A stretch of DNA of 51,217 nt from Lachnospiraceae bacterium. Lineage in GTDB: Bacteria > Bacillota > Clostridia > Lachnospirales > Lachnospiraceae. The notes under the pieces were generated by a model. That model had not been told where the DNA came from, made no database searches, and saw only the letters and a list, made by a program, of their open reading frames with translations. The DNA lies in contig JAFSXN010000146.1 of the NCBI GenBank assembly GCA_017444015.1, positions 1 to 51,217 on the forward strand, read 5' to 3'. Shown here piece by piece: positions 32,807 through 42,453 of the stretch; the first letter of the stretch is position 1; each line of letters opens with the position of its first letter. The position numbers and the translations under genes were made by a program.

Positions 32807-35712
32807 TTTCTCGGCACCTCTACCATCTTATAGGCTTCCACGAGGTCTAACTCCGCGATATCGCCGAAGTTTTCAAAGACCAGACCGCACTCATAGCCGG
32901 CCTTGACCTCCTTGACGTCGTCCTTGAAGCGCTTCAGAGAAGCCAGATTTCCTTCAAAGATCTGGTCTCCGCCTCTTGTGATCCGGACCATGCAGCCTCT
33001 CTCAAAGACTCCGTCCAGAACATAGGAGCCGGCGATATTACCGATGGCGGAGGCCTTGAAGATCTGGCGGATCTCCGCATGGCCGATCACCTTTTCCTCA
33101 TATACAGGCTCCAGCATACCCTTCATGGCCGCCTCAACGTCCTCGATGGCCTGATAGATGACCGAATACAGCCTCAGATCTACGCCCTCTGCCTCTGCGA
33201 TCCCCTTTGCCGTAGCGTCCGGACGGACATTGAAGCCGATAATGATCGCGTTGGAGGCGCTGGCAAGAGTTACATCCGATTCGTTGATCGCGCCGACCCC
33301 GCCGTGGATTACGTGAACAACGATCTCGTCGTTGCTCAGCTTTACAAGACTTTCCTTCACCGCCTCCACGGAGCCCTGCACATCCGCCTTGACGATCAGG
33401 TTCAGCTCCTTCAGATTGCCCTCTTTAATCTGTGAGAACAGATCCTCCAGGGACATCTTCGACTTTGTATCGTCAAGCAGCTTCATCTTATTCTGCGCGA
33501 TAAAGGTCTCAGCGAAGTTCTTGGCTTCCTTATCGTTCTCCGGGGAGATAAAGATCTCACCCGCTCCCGGAACGTCGTTCAGACCCAGGATCTCAACCGG
33601 TGTTGAAGGGCCCGCTTCCTTGACTCGTTTCCCTTTATCGTCGATCATCGCTCTGACCTTGCCGTGACACGGCCCGCAGGCGATGAAATCTCCTACCTTT
33701 AACGTACCCTTCTGAACAAGCAGCGTCGCAACCGGACCTCTTCCCTTATCCAGTTCCGCCTCGATCACGACACCTCTGGCCTTCCGCTTCGGGTCCGCCT
33801 TTAATTCCATGATATCCGCCGTCAAAAGGATCATCTCCAAAAGCTGGTCGATCCCTTCTCCGGTCTTTGCGGAAACCGGTACAAAGACGGTAGAGCCTCC
33901 CCAGTCCTCCGGGATCAGCTCGTACTCGGACAGCTCCTGCTTTACCCGGTCCACATTGGCGCTGGGCTTATCGATCTTATTGACCGCGACGATGATCTCG
34001 ATCCCTGCGGCTTTCGCATGGTTGATCGCTTCTACGGTCTGCGGCATTACGCCGTCATCCGCCGCTACAACCAGGATCGCGATATCCGTCGAGTTCGCGC
34101 CTCTCATACGCATCGCCGTAAAGGCTTCATGGCCCGGCGTATCCAGGAACGTGATCCTTCTGCCCTGGGTATTGACCACATAAGCACCGATATGCTGGGT
34201 AATTCCCCCGGCTTCCTTATCAATCACATGGGTCGAGCGGATCGAATCCAGAAGAGAGGTTTTTCCATGGTCGACATGACCCATGACGCAGATAACGGGA
34301 GGCCTCCTGACCATAGCGCTCTCATCCTCCGCATCCTCCTTCAGAAGCTCCTCGATGACATCCACGACCTCCTCCTTCTCACAGAGGATATCGTAATCGA
34401 CAGCGATTTCCTCCGCCTGCTCATAGGAGATCTCCTGATTCACGGTCACGACTTTGCCCTGCATAAAAAGCTTCTTGATGATCGCTGCCGGCTGGAGCTT
34501 CATCTTATCCGCAAGCTCCTTGATGGTCAGCACCTCGGGAAGCGTAATGACCTTGATCTTTTCCTCGACCTTGACCTCAGCCTTCTTCTCCTGCGGCTTC
34601 TCCAGCTTGTTCTTGGTCCCCTTTACAGGCTTGCCGCCCCGGAAGCCGTCCTCGTTAAAGTTATGCTGATCCTTTTTCCGTTTGTCCTGACCCTGTCTTC
34701 TCTTATCCTGATCGTTTCTCTTCGGCGGCTCCGACTTATCCGAGCCTGCCGTATTCGTTCCGCGGTTAAAGTCCTGACCGCCCTTCGGACCTACGATCCG
34801 GACGTTTCGCTCCCTGCCGCCGCCTGATCGATTCTCTGAAGCTCCGTTACGATCGCGGCCAACACTGCCAGAGTCCCTGTTAACAGCAGTACTCCTCTGT
34901 ACAGCCTGTGTATCTTCCTTTCGTACCTCTTTGGCAGCAGCTTCAGCTTTAACAATTTCTTCGCCAACACTCTTTACCGCTCCTTTATCCTGCTTCGGCC
35001 GGACAGTTCCCGTATTCCTGATCGGCCTCTGCTCCTGATAGACTAACTGTGTCTGCGACCTGGGAACGTTCGGCCTTATCAGCTGGCTGGTATTCGGCCG
35101 TCCGGAGGTCGACTGATTCCGGTTTCCCTGCCCAGGGCGATTTCCGTTTCTTCCCTGATTCTGTCCGCCCGGTCCCCGGGATTGGGAATTCTGCGGATTG
35201 CTTACAAAGATCAGGGATTTTTTCTTCTTCTGACCCTCCTGCGGACGTTTCTTTGCCGCCTCGCCGGGCCTCTCCTCATTCCTTCCCTTCGCAGGCTTTG
35301 CTTCCCGCCCCGGAGCCTCCTTTGACTTTGCTTCCTTAGACGGGGCCTTTGCCGGTGCTTCCTTCGCGGGATTCTCCCTTACAGGCGCATCCTTTGCCGT
35401 GATCTCTTTCGCGGCCGGAGCCTCCTTTTCCTTAGCTTCGGAGGGAGTCTCCTCCTTTTTTGCTGCGGGAGTCTGCTTCTTTTCCGGGGTCGCTTCAGGC
35501 TTTACAGCAGCCTTTTGTTTCGTCTGCTCCCCCGCTTCCTTCGGCTTCTCCGCGGCCGTCTTCTTTATCCCAAGAGCCTGGCTTACTTTGTCCATCTGCT
35601 CTTCATTGATAGAGGATGAATGTGTCTTCCCGGTGACTCCCAGCTCTTCCAGACAGGTCAGTATCTCTTTATTATCCTTTCCGATCTGTTTTGCAAATTC
35701 ATTTATTCTCAT
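32803..35712 (-). CDS. infB: Translation initiation factor IF-2
   Basis: 969 residues. IF-2 is the GTPase that brings initiator tRNA to the ribosome. An N-terminal IF2_N domain (1-50) is followed by a long disordered linker: residues 51-165 are rich in Lys, Glu, Ala and Pro, and 170-360 are rich in Arg, Gly, Asn and Gln with many RN and GQ repeats. A second IF2_N domain lies at about 393-444. The G domain has G1 GHVDHGKT (478-485), DTPGHEAF and NKIDKP, followed by the beta-barrel and fMet-tRNA binding domains. The start overlaps ylxQ by 14 bases. Length is in the range of high-molecular-weight IF-2 forms. Confidence 0.98.
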   Translation of the reverse strand: MRINEFAKQIGKDNKEILTCLEELGVTGKTHSSSINEEQMDKVSQALGIKKTAAEKPKEAGEQTKQKAAVKPEATPEKKQTPAAKKEETPSEAKEKEAPAAKEITAKDAPVRENPAKEAPAKAPSKEAKSKEAPGREAKPAKGRNEERPGEAAKKRPQEGQKKKKSLIFVSNPQNSQSRGPGGQNQGRNGNRPGQGNRNQSTSGRPNTSQLIRPNVPRSQTQLVYQEQRPIRNTGTVRPKQDKGAVKSVGEEIVKAEAAAKEVRKEDTQAVQRSTAVNRDSGSVGRDRNGASENRSGGGRERNVRIVGPKGGQDFNRGTNTAGSDKSEPPKRNDQDKRRQGQDKRKKDQHNFNEDGFRGGKPVKGTKNKLEKPQEKKAEVKVEEKIKVITLPEVLTIKELADKMKLQPAAIIKKLFMQGKVVTVNQEISYEQAEEIAVDYDILCEKEEVVDVIEELLKEDAEDESAMVRRPPVICVMGHVDHGKTSLLDSIRSTHVIDKEAGGITQHIGAYVVNTQGRRITFLDTPGHEAFTAMRMRGANSTDIAILVVAADDGVMPQTVEAINHAKAAGIEIIVAVNKIDKPSANVDRVKQELSEYELIPEDWGGSTVFVPVSAKTGEGIDQLLEMILLTADIMELKADPKRKARGVVIEAELDKGRGPVATLLVQKGTLKVGDFIACGPCHGKVRAMIDDKGKRVKEAGPSTPVEILGLNDVPGAGEIFISPENDKEAKNFAETFIAQNKMKLLDDTKSKMSLEDLFSQIKEGNLKELNLIVKADVQGSVEAVKESLVKLSNDEIVVHVIHGGVGAINESDVTLASASNAIIIGFNVRPDATAKGIAEAEGVDLRLYSVIYQAIEDVEAAMKGMLEPVYEEKVIGHAEIRQIFKASAIGNIAGSYVLDGVFERGCMVRITRGGDQIFEGNLASLKRFKDDVKEVKAGYECGLVFENFGDIAELDLVEAYKMVEVPRK

Positions 35713-36061
35713 CGCTACCTCCGTTAACCTTCTGAATCGATGCTTCCTGCTCCCGGTCGATCAGCTCCCTGATCCGTTCGGCCAGTCCCTGCTCTGTCAC
35801 AGCGACACAGGCTCTGAAATCTCTTCCGATCGCCCATCCTAACGTATTCTTATCCGCATAGCTTCGAAACGGTACTTCATAAAAGGCACAGCTGTTTCGG
35901 AACTTCTTTTTCGTGTTCTCAGAGGCATCGTCCGCTACGATCACCAAACCCGCGCTTCCGTTTTTGACTGCCTCCTCCGTTTGGAGCTCTCCGCTTTTGA
36001 CGTTCCCGCCTCTCTGGGCGATCGAGAGCATCGATAAAATTCTGTCCGGTTTATTTCCCAT
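35699..36061 (-). CDS. YlxQ-type L7Ae/L30e ribosomal-like protein
   Basis: 120 residues of the L7Ae/L30e/S12e/Gadd45 fold. Seen: [39 protein letters not shown] and a C-terminal [16 protein letters not shown]. These are typical of B. subtilis YlxQ, a K-turn RNA-binding protein of unclear role. The ATG is directly adjacent to the nusA stop (TAAATG). In most Firmicutes ylxR (rnpM) lies between nusA and ylxQ; here there is no space for it. The stop overlaps infB. Confidence 0.9.
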   Translation of the reverse strand: MGNKPDRILSMLSIAQRGGNVKSGELQTEEAVKNGSAGLVIVADDASENTKKKFRNSCAFYEVPFRSYADKNTLGWAIGRDFRACVAVTEQGLAERIRELIDREQEASIQKVNGGSDENK

Positions 36062-37291
36062 TTAATCCTCAGCTTCTTCCCCGCTTTCCGTCTCGTCCTC
36101 TACAGCGTCAGAAACCTCTTCCTCCGTTTGCTCCGCGGGCTCCGTATCTCCGTCATACTCCTCTTCAAAGTCTTCTTCATACTCGCCATCGTAATCCTCG
36201 TCATACTCCTCATCTTCCTCGTAGTAGTCCTCGAGGCGGAAGCCCGGAGCGTCCTTGGCCTGCTCCTCATCCTTGATGTCGATCTTAAAGCCGGTCAGCT
36301 TGGCCGCAAGTCTCGCATTCTGGCCCTCTTTTCCGATGGCAAGGGAAAGCTGGTTCTTGGGAACGACGACCTTCGCCGCTTTTTCATCCGGATCCGCGAT
36401 TACAAAGACCACCTTCGCCGGAGAAAGCGCGTTCTCGATCAGGATACCGGGATTGTCATCCCAGTTGATGATATCGATCTTCTCACCCTTCAGCTCGTCA
36501 ACGATGGCATTGACCCTCGTTCCGTTCATACCGACGCAGGCTCCGACCGGATCGACATCCGGATTATTGCTGGCGACGGCGATCTTCGTCCGGCTGCCGG
36601 GCTCTCTGGCAATCGCCTTGATCTCGACGGTCCCGTCCCTGACCTCGGTCACCTCTGACTCAAACAGCTTCTTGACAAGCTCGGGATGGGTCCTGCTGAC
36701 TAAGATCCTGGGGCCCTTGTTCGTATCCTTGACCTCGTAGATATATACCTTGATCCGCTCCGTAGGCCGTAAATGCTCACTCTTTACCTGCTCATTCTCC
36801 GAGAGGATCGCGTCGGCCTTTCCGAGATCAATACTGATATTTCTTCCGATATAACGCTGTACGATACCCGTCACAACGTCCTTTTCTTTTTCATTGAACT
36901 GGCTGAAGAGGGCGTTTCTCTCCTCTTCGCGGATCCGCTGCAAGATAACGTTCTTGGCGTTCTGGGTAGCGATCCTTCCAAACTCCTTGGATTTCAGCTC
37001 TACCTCTAAGGTATCCCCCACCTGGATATTGGGATCCTCGGCTCTCGCATCCGCAAGGGTGATCTGTGCCGATTTGTTCTCTACCTCGTCCGCGGAGGCC
37101 ACGACCTCCTTGTTCGCGATGATCCGATACTCACAGGTTTCCCTGTCGATCGTTACCGTGACGTTATCCGCGCCGTAGTGATTCCGGTACGCCGTCTTTA
37201 AGGACGTTTCGATAGCATCAAAGAGCGTTTCGCGGCTGATATCCTTTTCCTTTTCCAGAAGATCCAGCGCTTCCATTAATTCCGTGTTCAT
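36062..37291 (-). CDS. nusA: Transcription termination/antitermination factor NusA
   Basis: 409 residues. NusA binds RNA polymerase and modulates pausing, termination and antitermination. Seen: N-terminal domain with DISRETLFDAIETSLKTAY, an S1 domain (VVTGIVQRYIGRNISIDLG), KH1 with IKAIAREPGSRTKIAV and GACVGMNGTRVNAIVDEL, and KH2 with NQLSLAIGKEGQNARLAAKL. The last 60 residues are a highly acidic Asp/Glu/Tyr tail instead of the repeats of proteobacterial NusA. It follows rimP by 20 bases. Order and domains are standard. Confidence 0.97.
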   Translation of the reverse strand: MNTELMEALDLLEKEKDISRETLFDAIETSLKTAYRNHYGADNVTVTIDRETCEYRIIANKEVVASADEVENKSAQITLADARAEDPNIQVGDTLEVELKSKEFGRIATQNAKNVILQRIREEERNALFSQFNEKEKDVVTGIVQRYIGRNISIDLGKADAILSENEQVKSEHLRPTERIKVYIYEVKDTNKGPRILVSRTHPELVKKLFESEVTEVRDGTVEIKAIAREPGSRTKIAVASNNPDVDPVGACVGMNGTRVNAIVDELKGEKIDIINWDDNPGILIENALSPAKVVFVIADPDEKAAKVVVPKNQLSLAIGKEGQNARLAAKLTGFKIDIKDEEQAKDAPGFRLEDYYEEDEEYDEDYDGEYEEDFEEEYDGDTEPAEQTEEEVSDAVEDETESGEEAED

Positions 37292-37311
37292 TTTTCCCTT
37301 TCTCCTCCCGT

Positions 37312-37785
37312 TTAAAGTTCAAAAGAAAGCCTTATGACCGCAAGTGATTTGATTTCCAGAGTACGGTCTGTTCCTTCTATATTAACCGTTACCGTTTTGT
37401 TTTCCTTATCATAGGAAGTAAGGACCCCCTCGTATTGCTTGTTCCCGCTCTCGTCCGCCTTATAAAACGACAGCTCGACCCTTCTTCCGACGGAATTTTC
37501 AAAATCCCGCTCTCTTTTTAAGACCCTTCCAAGCCCCGGAGAGCTGACCTCCAAGGTATAAGCCTCCGCTATATAATCATTTTCATCTAAAAGGTCCGAG
37601 ATTTTTCTGCTCACCGAGACGCAGTCGTCGATCGTCACCCCGGAGGGCTTGTCGATATAGACCCTGAGATACCATTCCGAGGCTTCCTTCAGATACTCCA
37701 CATCCCAGAGCCCAAGCCCCTCCTCCGCTAAAACCGGAAGGATCAGCTCCTCCGTTTTCTTCTCGATCTCTTCTTTTTTTGCCAT
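37312..37785 (-). CDS. rimP: Ribosome maturation factor RimP
   Basis: About 157 residues. RimP assists assembly of the 30S head. Seen: EEGLGLWDVEYLKEASEWYL, VYIDKPSGVTIDDCVSVSRKI, and LEVSSPGLGRVLKRERDFE, all conserved. The ATG at 37785 has AGGTG 5 bases upstream. The frame is open for 37 codons further up, but this region holds no family sequence and reaches into the terminator of the pot operon, so the longer start is unlikely. It should head the rimP-nusA-ylxQ-infB transcript, though I cannot point to a clear promoter. Confidence 0.93.
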   Translation of the reverse strand: MAKKEEIEKKTEELILPVLAEEGLGLWDVEYLKEASEWYLRVYIDKPSGVTIDDCVSVSRKISDLLDENDYIAEAYTLEVSSPGLGRVLKRERDFENSVGRRVELSFYKADESGNKQYEGVLTSYDKENKTVTVNIEGTDRTLEIKSLAVIRLSFEL

Positions 37786-37877
37786 TCCGACACCTGCCCA
37801 AAAAGAATCCCCTGCGCGGCCCTGTGAATCGAGTAGGAGGACGTTTTTCCTTCCTGCTCGCCCCAGCGATAAACAAA

Positions 37878-37899
37878 AGAGTGGACCGCCGTCCACTCT
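37878..37899 (-). terminator. Terminator after potD
   Basis: AGAGTGGAC (37878-37886) pairs perfectly with GTCCACTCT (37891-37899) around a 4-base loop. On the minus strand TTTGTTT follows. It lies 80 bases after potD and just upstream of rimP, separating the polyamine and translation operons. Confidence 0.75.
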
Positions 37900-37979
37900 C
37901 TAACTACTCAACTACAACTTTAAGGATTGTAGCACCATTACCTGAAAAATGCAAGCATTAATTACGAAAGCCAAAAACC

Positions 37980-39059
37980 CTACTCCGCCTTGATTTCCTT
38001 CCACAGCTCGCTCATCAGCTCTACCGTATCGTCCTCAAGCTGAACGCAGACTTCACAGTTCTCCATAGCGCTCTCCGGCGGGACCAGAGTCTCATCGTTT
38101 CTTTCCTCCTCCGAAAGCGAGGCGATGACAGCCTCGTTCGGCGTAGAGTAATAAATATATTCAAAATTCATCTTCGCGATATCCTCGCGGCAGGTAAAAT
38201 CCAGAAACTGCATGGCCGCGTCCGGATCCTGACAGTTTTTGCTGACGCAGAAGCAGTCCATCCACACATTGGAGCCCTCCTTCGGCACAACATAGGTCAG
38301 ATCCTCATTGTACTCATGCCCCAGGTAGGCCTCTCCGGAATAGACTAAGGACATGATCGCGTTGCCGGCCACCGTCTCGTCTCTGGCTTCATCTACCAGA
38401 TAGGCCTGCACATCCGGCTTCTGTTTGATCAGAAGCTCCGCCGCCTCTCTCAGCTCCTTCTCATCGTTGGTATTGACGGAATACCCCAGATATTTTAACG
38501 CCGCCATAAAGGTATCCCGCATACTGTTCTGCATGATGATCTCTCCGGAATACTGTCCGTTAAACAGGACATCCCAACTGTCTACCGGAGCCTCCACTCT
38601 CGTCGTATCGTAAAGGATCCCAAGGGTCCCCCAGAAGTACGGGATCGTATACTCGTTTTCGGGATCAAACGCGCGGGCAAATTCGTTGTAGCGCTCCCCG
38701 ATATTGTCCCGGTATTTCATAGCGCTGTGATCCAGCTTAACCAGTTCTCCTTCCTTGATCAGCCGTTCCAGCATATAATCCGTCGTACAGAGCAGGTCAT
38801 ACTTGATCGCGCCGGATTTGTATTTCGTATACATTTCCTCGGGTGTCAGGGCTTCCTCGTAGTTTATTTTGATCCCGGTCTCCTCGGTAAACATTTCCAG
38901 AGCGTCCGGATCATAGTACTCTCCGTAATTTACGATCGTAAGCTCTCTGTCTCCTTCGCTCTTTTTTCCGCAGCCGGATAAGAGCAGCCCCAGGCCCAGC
39001 ATAACAACTGCCTTTTTCAGTCCTCTTTTCACTCTGCTTTGTTCTTTTCTTCTACTCAC
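37980..39059 (-). CDS. potD: Spermidine/putrescine ABC transporter substrate-binding lipoprotein
   Basis: 359 residues. A basic signal peptide ends in lipobox LLSGC (Cys30), so the protein is anchored to the outer face of the membrane. The mature part has the family pattern LTIVNYGEYYDPDALEMFTE, YDLLCTTDYMLERLIKEG and IPYFWGTLGILYDTT. It delivers polyamines to PotABC. The start is GTG at 39059 with AAGGAG 8 bases upstream. It is the last gene of the potABCD operon and is followed by a terminator. Specificity between spermidine and putrescine cannot be decided from sequence alone. Confidence 0.94.
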   Translation of the reverse strand: MSRRKEQSRVKRGLKKAVVMLGLGLLLSGCGKKSEGDRELTIVNYGEYYDPDALEMFTEETGIKINYEEALTPEEMYTKYKSGAIKYDLLCTTDYMLERLIKEGELVKLDHSAMKYRDNIGERYNEFARAFDPENEYTIPYFWGTLGILYDTTRVEAPVDSWDVLFNGQYSGEIIMQNSMRDTFMAALKYLGYSVNTNDEKELREAAELLIKQKPDVQAYLVDEARDETVAGNAIMSLVYSGEAYLGHEYNEDLTYVVPKEGSNVWMDCFCVSKNCQDPDAAMQFLDFTCREDIAKMNFEYIYYSTPNEAVIASLSEEERNDETLVPPESAMENCEVCVQLEDDTVELMSELWKEIKAE

Positions 39060-39091
39060 TTTGAATACTCCTTTGCTGAATACAGGCTGAC

Positions 39092-39877
39092 CTAACGGCC
39101 TCCTTCTTCCTTTCCCGCCGCATGATTTGAAATCAGCAGGATCACGGAAACAAAGAGGAAAATCAGGGTCGAAAGGGCGTACAGCTCGGGCTTGATGCCC
39201 TTTCGGATCTCTCCGTAGATCATGGTCGATAAGGTATTGACTCCGGCTCCCTTGGTAAAATATGTGATCACAAAATCATCCATGGACATGGTAAAAGCCA
39301 TAAAGAATCCGGACAGGATCCCTGCGGACAGCTGCGGAAGGATCACCTTAAAGAAGGCGTAGACCGCTCCCGCTCCCAGGTCCCTGGCGGCCTCATAGAT
39401 ATTGACATTCATCTGCTGAAGCCTTGGCATGACACTCAGGATCACGTACGGGATGTTGAAGGTAATATGCGCAAGCAGCACACTTCCGAAGCTTAAGGGA
39501 ATAAAATGGACAAACCACAGCATCAGAGCGATGCCGGTCACGATATCCGCGTTTAACATCGGGATATTTGTAAAAACCATCATCAGTTTATAGCGCTGTT
39601 TTGTCATGGCATTGATCCCAAGGGCTCCCGTCACTCCGATCAGGACCGCGATGACCGCCGACAGAAACGCAAGTGACAGGGTCGTAAAAAGCGCTTCCCG
39701 GATCTGGTTATTGGAAAAAAGCCGCGCATACCAGTCCAGCGTAAAGCCGCCCCAGGTTACCCGGGATCTGGAATTATTAAAGGAAAGGACAATGAGCAGG
39801 ACGATCGGCGCATAGAGAAGCAGCGTAATAAAGCCGATATAAAGGCCGCTCAGAATATCCTTTATCCGCTCTACCAT
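39092..39877 (-). CDS. potC: Spermidine/putrescine ABC transporter permease PotC
   Basis: 261 residues with six predicted membrane helices. It forms the channel with PotB. Seen: VLSFNNSRSRVTWGGFTLDWY near the N-terminus and the EAA motif EAARDLGAGAVYAFFKVILP that contacts the PotA ATPase, then FFMAFTMSMDDFVITYFTKG, typical of PotC. It overlaps potB by 7 bases. Confidence 0.94.
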   Translation of the reverse strand: MVERIKDILSGLYIGFITLLLYAPIVLLIVLSFNNSRSRVTWGGFTLDWYARLFSNNQIREALFTTLSLAFLSAVIAVLIGVTGALGINAMTKQRYKLMMVFTNIPMLNADIVTGIALMLWFVHFIPLSFGSVLLAHITFNIPYVILSVMPRLQQMNVNIYEAARDLGAGAVYAFFKVILPQLSAGILSGFFMAFTMSMDDFVITYFTKGAGVNTLSTMIYGEIRKGIKPELYALSTLIFLFVSVILLISNHAAGKEEGGR

Positions 39878-40707
39878 ATCGCCGACTCTCTCCCTTCCAC
39901 ATTATTTTTTGAGGTAAACGCCATTCCGATCAGGACAAAGAGCATCAGAGCCACGGAGATCCCCGCTCCCAGATGCCAGTTGGCGCTGGTAATAAACTCC
40001 TGCTCGATAACATTTCCGATCAACTGCAGCTTCCCTCCGCCCAGGATATCCGAAATCACAAAGGAGGTCATAGACGGAACAAAGACCATAACGATCCCGC
40101 TTAAAAGCCCCGGTACGGACAGCGGCAAAATGATCCGGAAAAACACCGTAAGGCTTCCCGCCCCCAGGTCTCTAGCCGCCTCAATCACATCCTGATCGAT
40201 CTCCATGATCGAGTTAAAGATCGGCAGGATCATATACTGCAAGTAGTCATACACCACGCCGATCATGATCGCGGTCCCGGTATTTGCCACCGCAACCGGC
40301 GCAAAGCCAAGTTTTGTCAGCAGAAAATTCAGGACTCCGTTATTGGAAAGGATCATCTGCCATGCAAGGATCCTGAGGATAAAGTTCATCCACATCGGAA
40401 GGATGATGATAAACAGCGCAAAGCCTCTTCTCCCCAGGCCAAGTCTTCGCATGGCAAGCACCATCGGGTAGGCTAACAGGATACAGATCACGGTACAGCC
40501 CGCGGCGATTTCCAGGGAAAAGATAAACGCCTTCCAATGCACCGGCGAAAAAACTGCCAGGATATTCTGCGTCGTAAAACGGCCCGCCTCGTCCGTCAGA
40601 GCATACTGAAAGATAACGATCAAGGGAAGGATCGTAAAGGCCGCGATCCAGATCGCGTAAGGCGTGGCAAACCACCTTCTCTTATTGGAGGTCCGGGTCT
40701 TATTCAT
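39871..40707 (-). CDS. potB: Spermidine/putrescine ABC transporter permease PotB
   Basis: 278 residues with six membrane helices. Seen: WFATPYAIWIAAFTILPLIVI at the N-terminus, the EAA loop EAARDLGAGSLTVFFRIILP, and VMVFVPSMTSFVISDILGGG, characteristic of PotB. It overlaps the end of potA by 8 bases and the start of potC by 7 bases, so the membrane subunits are tightly coupled. Confidence 0.94.
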   Translation of the reverse strand: MNKTRTSNKRRWFATPYAIWIAAFTILPLIVIFQYALTDEAGRFTTQNILAVFSPVHWKAFIFSLEIAAGCTVICILLAYPMVLAMRRLGLGRRGFALFIIILPMWMNFILRILAWQMILSNNGVLNFLLTKLGFAPVAVANTGTAIMIGVVYDYLQYMILPIFNSIMEIDQDVIEAARDLGAGSLTVFFRIILPLSVPGLLSGIVMVFVPSMTSFVISDILGGGKLQLIGNVIEQEFITSANWHLGAGISVALMLFVLIGMAFTSKNNVEGRESAIW

Positions 40708-41770
40708 CCTTTACGACCTCCGCGTCCTCCGACAAAGGCTTATGCATGATCTGGATATTATCCGGCAGAACCGTGATTCCTGCTTTCGTTCCGGGAATCG
40801 CGGGATTGACGCTCTGGATCATCCATTCAAAGCCCCGGATCTCTACCTTGATCTCATAGTAGGCCCCTTTAAAAATAACGGAAAGGACAGTGCCGGAAAG
40901 CAGTCCGTCCTCCGGAGCCGTCAGCTCCAGATCCTCCGGTCGGATCACGACGTCCACCTTCTCGTTTGTTCCGAAGCCGGTATCCACACAGGGAAACTCT
41001 ACCCCCTGTATTTCCACCAGACAGTCCCTTCGCATGATCCCGTCGATAATATTGCTGTCGCCGATGAAATCCGCTACAAAGGCGTTCTGCGGCTCGTCAT
41101 AGATATTCTTAGAGGTATCCGCCTGCTGAATGATTCCCTTGTTCATAACGATGATCCGGTCGGACATCATCAGCGCCTCCTCCTGATCGTGGGTCACATA
41201 GAGGAAGGTAATTCCTACCTCCTTCTTGATCTTGATCAGCTCCCGCTGCATATTATGGCGAAGCTTCATATCAAGGGCCCCTAAAGGCTCATCCAGTAAA
41301 AGTATTTCCGGCTCATTGACGATGGCCCGGGCAATGGCGACTCGCTGCTGCTGCCCGCCGCTTAAGGAATCAGGGCTCCGCTCGGCGTATCCCTCCATAT
41401 TGACGAGCTTCAGAGCGTAGTCAATCTTGTCATGGATATACTGTCTGGTCTTCTTCTTTAATTTCAGTCCGAATTCGATATTCTCCCGTACCGTCATATG
41501 CGGGAACAGAGAATATTTCTGGAAAACAGTATTGACGCTTCGTTTTTCCGGAGGCAGAAGCGTAATATCGCGTCCCTCAAAAAGCACCCGGCCGCTGTCC
41601 GGCTTTACAAAGCCGCCGATAATACGGAGGGTTGTCGATTTTCCGCAGCCGGAGGGCCCAAGCAGAGTTACAAACTCATTGCGCTCGATCTCCAGACTGA
41701 AATTGTTCAATATTGTTTTCCCGTCAAAGGACTTGCTGATGGCATCCAATACCAGGATCTTTTCGGACAT
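40700..41770 (-). CDS. potA: Spermidine/putrescine ABC transporter ATPase PotA
   Basis: 356 residues. The ATPase of the polyamine importer. Seen: Walker A LLGPSGCGKST (37-46), the Q-loop VFQKYSLFPHMTVRENI, signature LSGGQQQRVAIARAI, Walker B LLLDEPLGALD, the H-loop YVTHDQEEAL and a C-terminal TOBE-type regulatory domain. The ATG has AAGG 8 bases upstream. A promoter (41803-41831) and a motif shared with the regulator promoter lie just upstream, so transcription is probably controlled by the adjacent XRE-cupin protein. Confidence 0.96.
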   Translation of the reverse strand: MSEKILVLDAISKSFDGKTILNNFSLEIERNEFVTLLGPSGCGKSTTLRIIGGFVKPDSGRVLFEGRDITLLPPEKRSVNTVFQKYSLFPHMTVRENIEFGLKLKKKTRQYIHDKIDYALKLVNMEGYAERSPDSLSGGQQQRVAIARAIVNEPEILLLDEPLGALDMKLRHNMQRELIKIKKEVGITFLYVTHDQEEALMMSDRIIVMNKGIIQQADTSKNIYDEPQNAFVADFIGDSNIIDGIMRRDCLVEIQGVEFPCVDTGFGTNEKVDVVIRPEDLELTAPEDGLLSGTVLSVIFKGAYYEIKVEIRGFEWMIQSVNPAIPGTKAGITVLPDNIQIMHKPLSEDAEVVKDE

Positions 41771-41802
41771 AGTTCAAACCTTATCTGAAAATATGACCGT
41801 TT

Positions 41803-41831
41803 ATAATACCGCGGTCTAAATATTATGTAAA
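41803..41831 (-). promoter_or_regulatory. Promoter of potABCD
   Basis: -35 TTTACA (41826-41831), spacer of 17 bases, -10 TATTAT (41803-41808). It lies about 33 bases before the potA ATG, in the gap after the regulator gene. Two possible operator sequences overlap it: the shared motif at 41817-41832 and a GACCG...CGGTC dyad around the -10. Confidence 0.65.
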
Positions 41832-41832
41832 C
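41817..41832. promoter_or_regulatory. Candidate operator in the potA promoter
   Basis: The sequence TAAATATTATGTAAAC overlaps the -35 box of potA. It matches TAAATATTTTGTTTAC in the regulator leader (42429-42444) at 13 of 16 positions, in the same orientation. The likely binder is the adjacent XRE-cupin regulator; this is inference. Confidence 0.45.
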
Positions 41833-41841
41833 TAACCATTA

Positions 41842-42390
41842 TTAAAAGCTGGGAGGTGAGCTGATCCAGAGGAACGTTGAAACTCTCTTGCCTGCGGAGC
41901 TGATCTGATGATTCTTCGTCGCCGGATAGAGGAAGGAATCCCCTTTGTGTATCACCATACTCTTTTCTCCGTAGGTCAGCCGGATCGAGCCCTCTAAAAC
42001 ATAGCCGAACTCTTCTCCCTCGTGGGGCTTGTCCGGAGGAAGACTTTCTCCCGGCATAAGCCTTACAAGCGTCGGCTCCATGGAGGAGCGCTGAGCCGTA
42101 GCTACGAGCCAGCTTATCACATTCCCCTTTTCATCTTCCTTTTCAAAATAATCCTCTCTGGGAAAAACGATCTGAAGATCATCGTCCTCATGAAAGAAAT
42201 CCGAAAGGTTTGAGCCCAGGCACTCGACAATATCCATAAGTGTCGTAACGGACGGAGCCGTAAGTCCTCTCTCCAACTGAGAGATAAAGCCCTTTGTCAG
42301 CTCGGTCCGGTCCGCAAGCTCCTCCTGGGTCAGTCCGTTCTGATTTCTGAGATTCCGTATTTTAGTACCTATCTGCTCTTCGATACTCAT
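41842..42390 (-). CDS. XRE-family transcriptional regulator with cupin sensor domain
   Basis: 182 residues. An N-terminal helix-turn-helix (IGTKIRNLRNQNGLTQEELA and TKGFISQLERGLTAPSV, residues 6-45) is joined to a C-terminal cupin domain (about 110-178) with EEFGYVLEGSIRLTYGEKSM and GDSFLYPATKNHQISS. The family includes PuuR-type regulators of polyamine genes. Its position directly upstream of potABCD and the motif shared by both promoters suggest that it controls polyamine uptake and its own synthesis. AGGAGAA precedes the ATG. The effector is probably a polyamine, by analogy only. Confidence 0.92.
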   Translation of the reverse strand: MSIEEQIGTKIRNLRNQNGLTQEELADRTELTKGFISQLERGLTAPSVTTLMDIVECLGSNLSDFFHEDDDLQIVFPREDYFEKEDEKGNVISWLVATAQRSSMEPTLVRLMPGESLPPDKPHEGEEFGYVLEGSIRLTYGEKSMVIHKGDSFLYPATKNHQISSAGKRVSTFLWISSPPSF

Positions 42391-42428
42391 TTCTCCTCAT
42401 CCTCCCGATGTATCGAATTTAGAATTAC

Positions 42429-42444
42429 TAAATATTTTGTTTAC
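42429..42444. promoter_or_regulatory. Candidate operator in the regulator leader
   Basis: TAAATATTTTGTTTAC lies 10 bases downstream of the -10 box of the regulator promoter, a place where a bound repressor would block transcription. A neighbouring dyad TTTAG-AATTA-CTAAA (42418-42432) overlaps it. It matches the potA motif at 13 of 16 bases. Confidence 0.45.
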
Positions 42445-42453
42445 CGTCATTTC

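Noticed and set aside
34018-34827. Plus-strand ORF of 269 codons
   Set aside because: Antisense to infB; Leu/Arg/Asp-rich low-complexity translation with no family sign.
37786-37896. Upstream extension of RimP
   Set aside because: The extra codons include the pot terminator region and have no family similarity; the internal ATG has a proper ribosome site.
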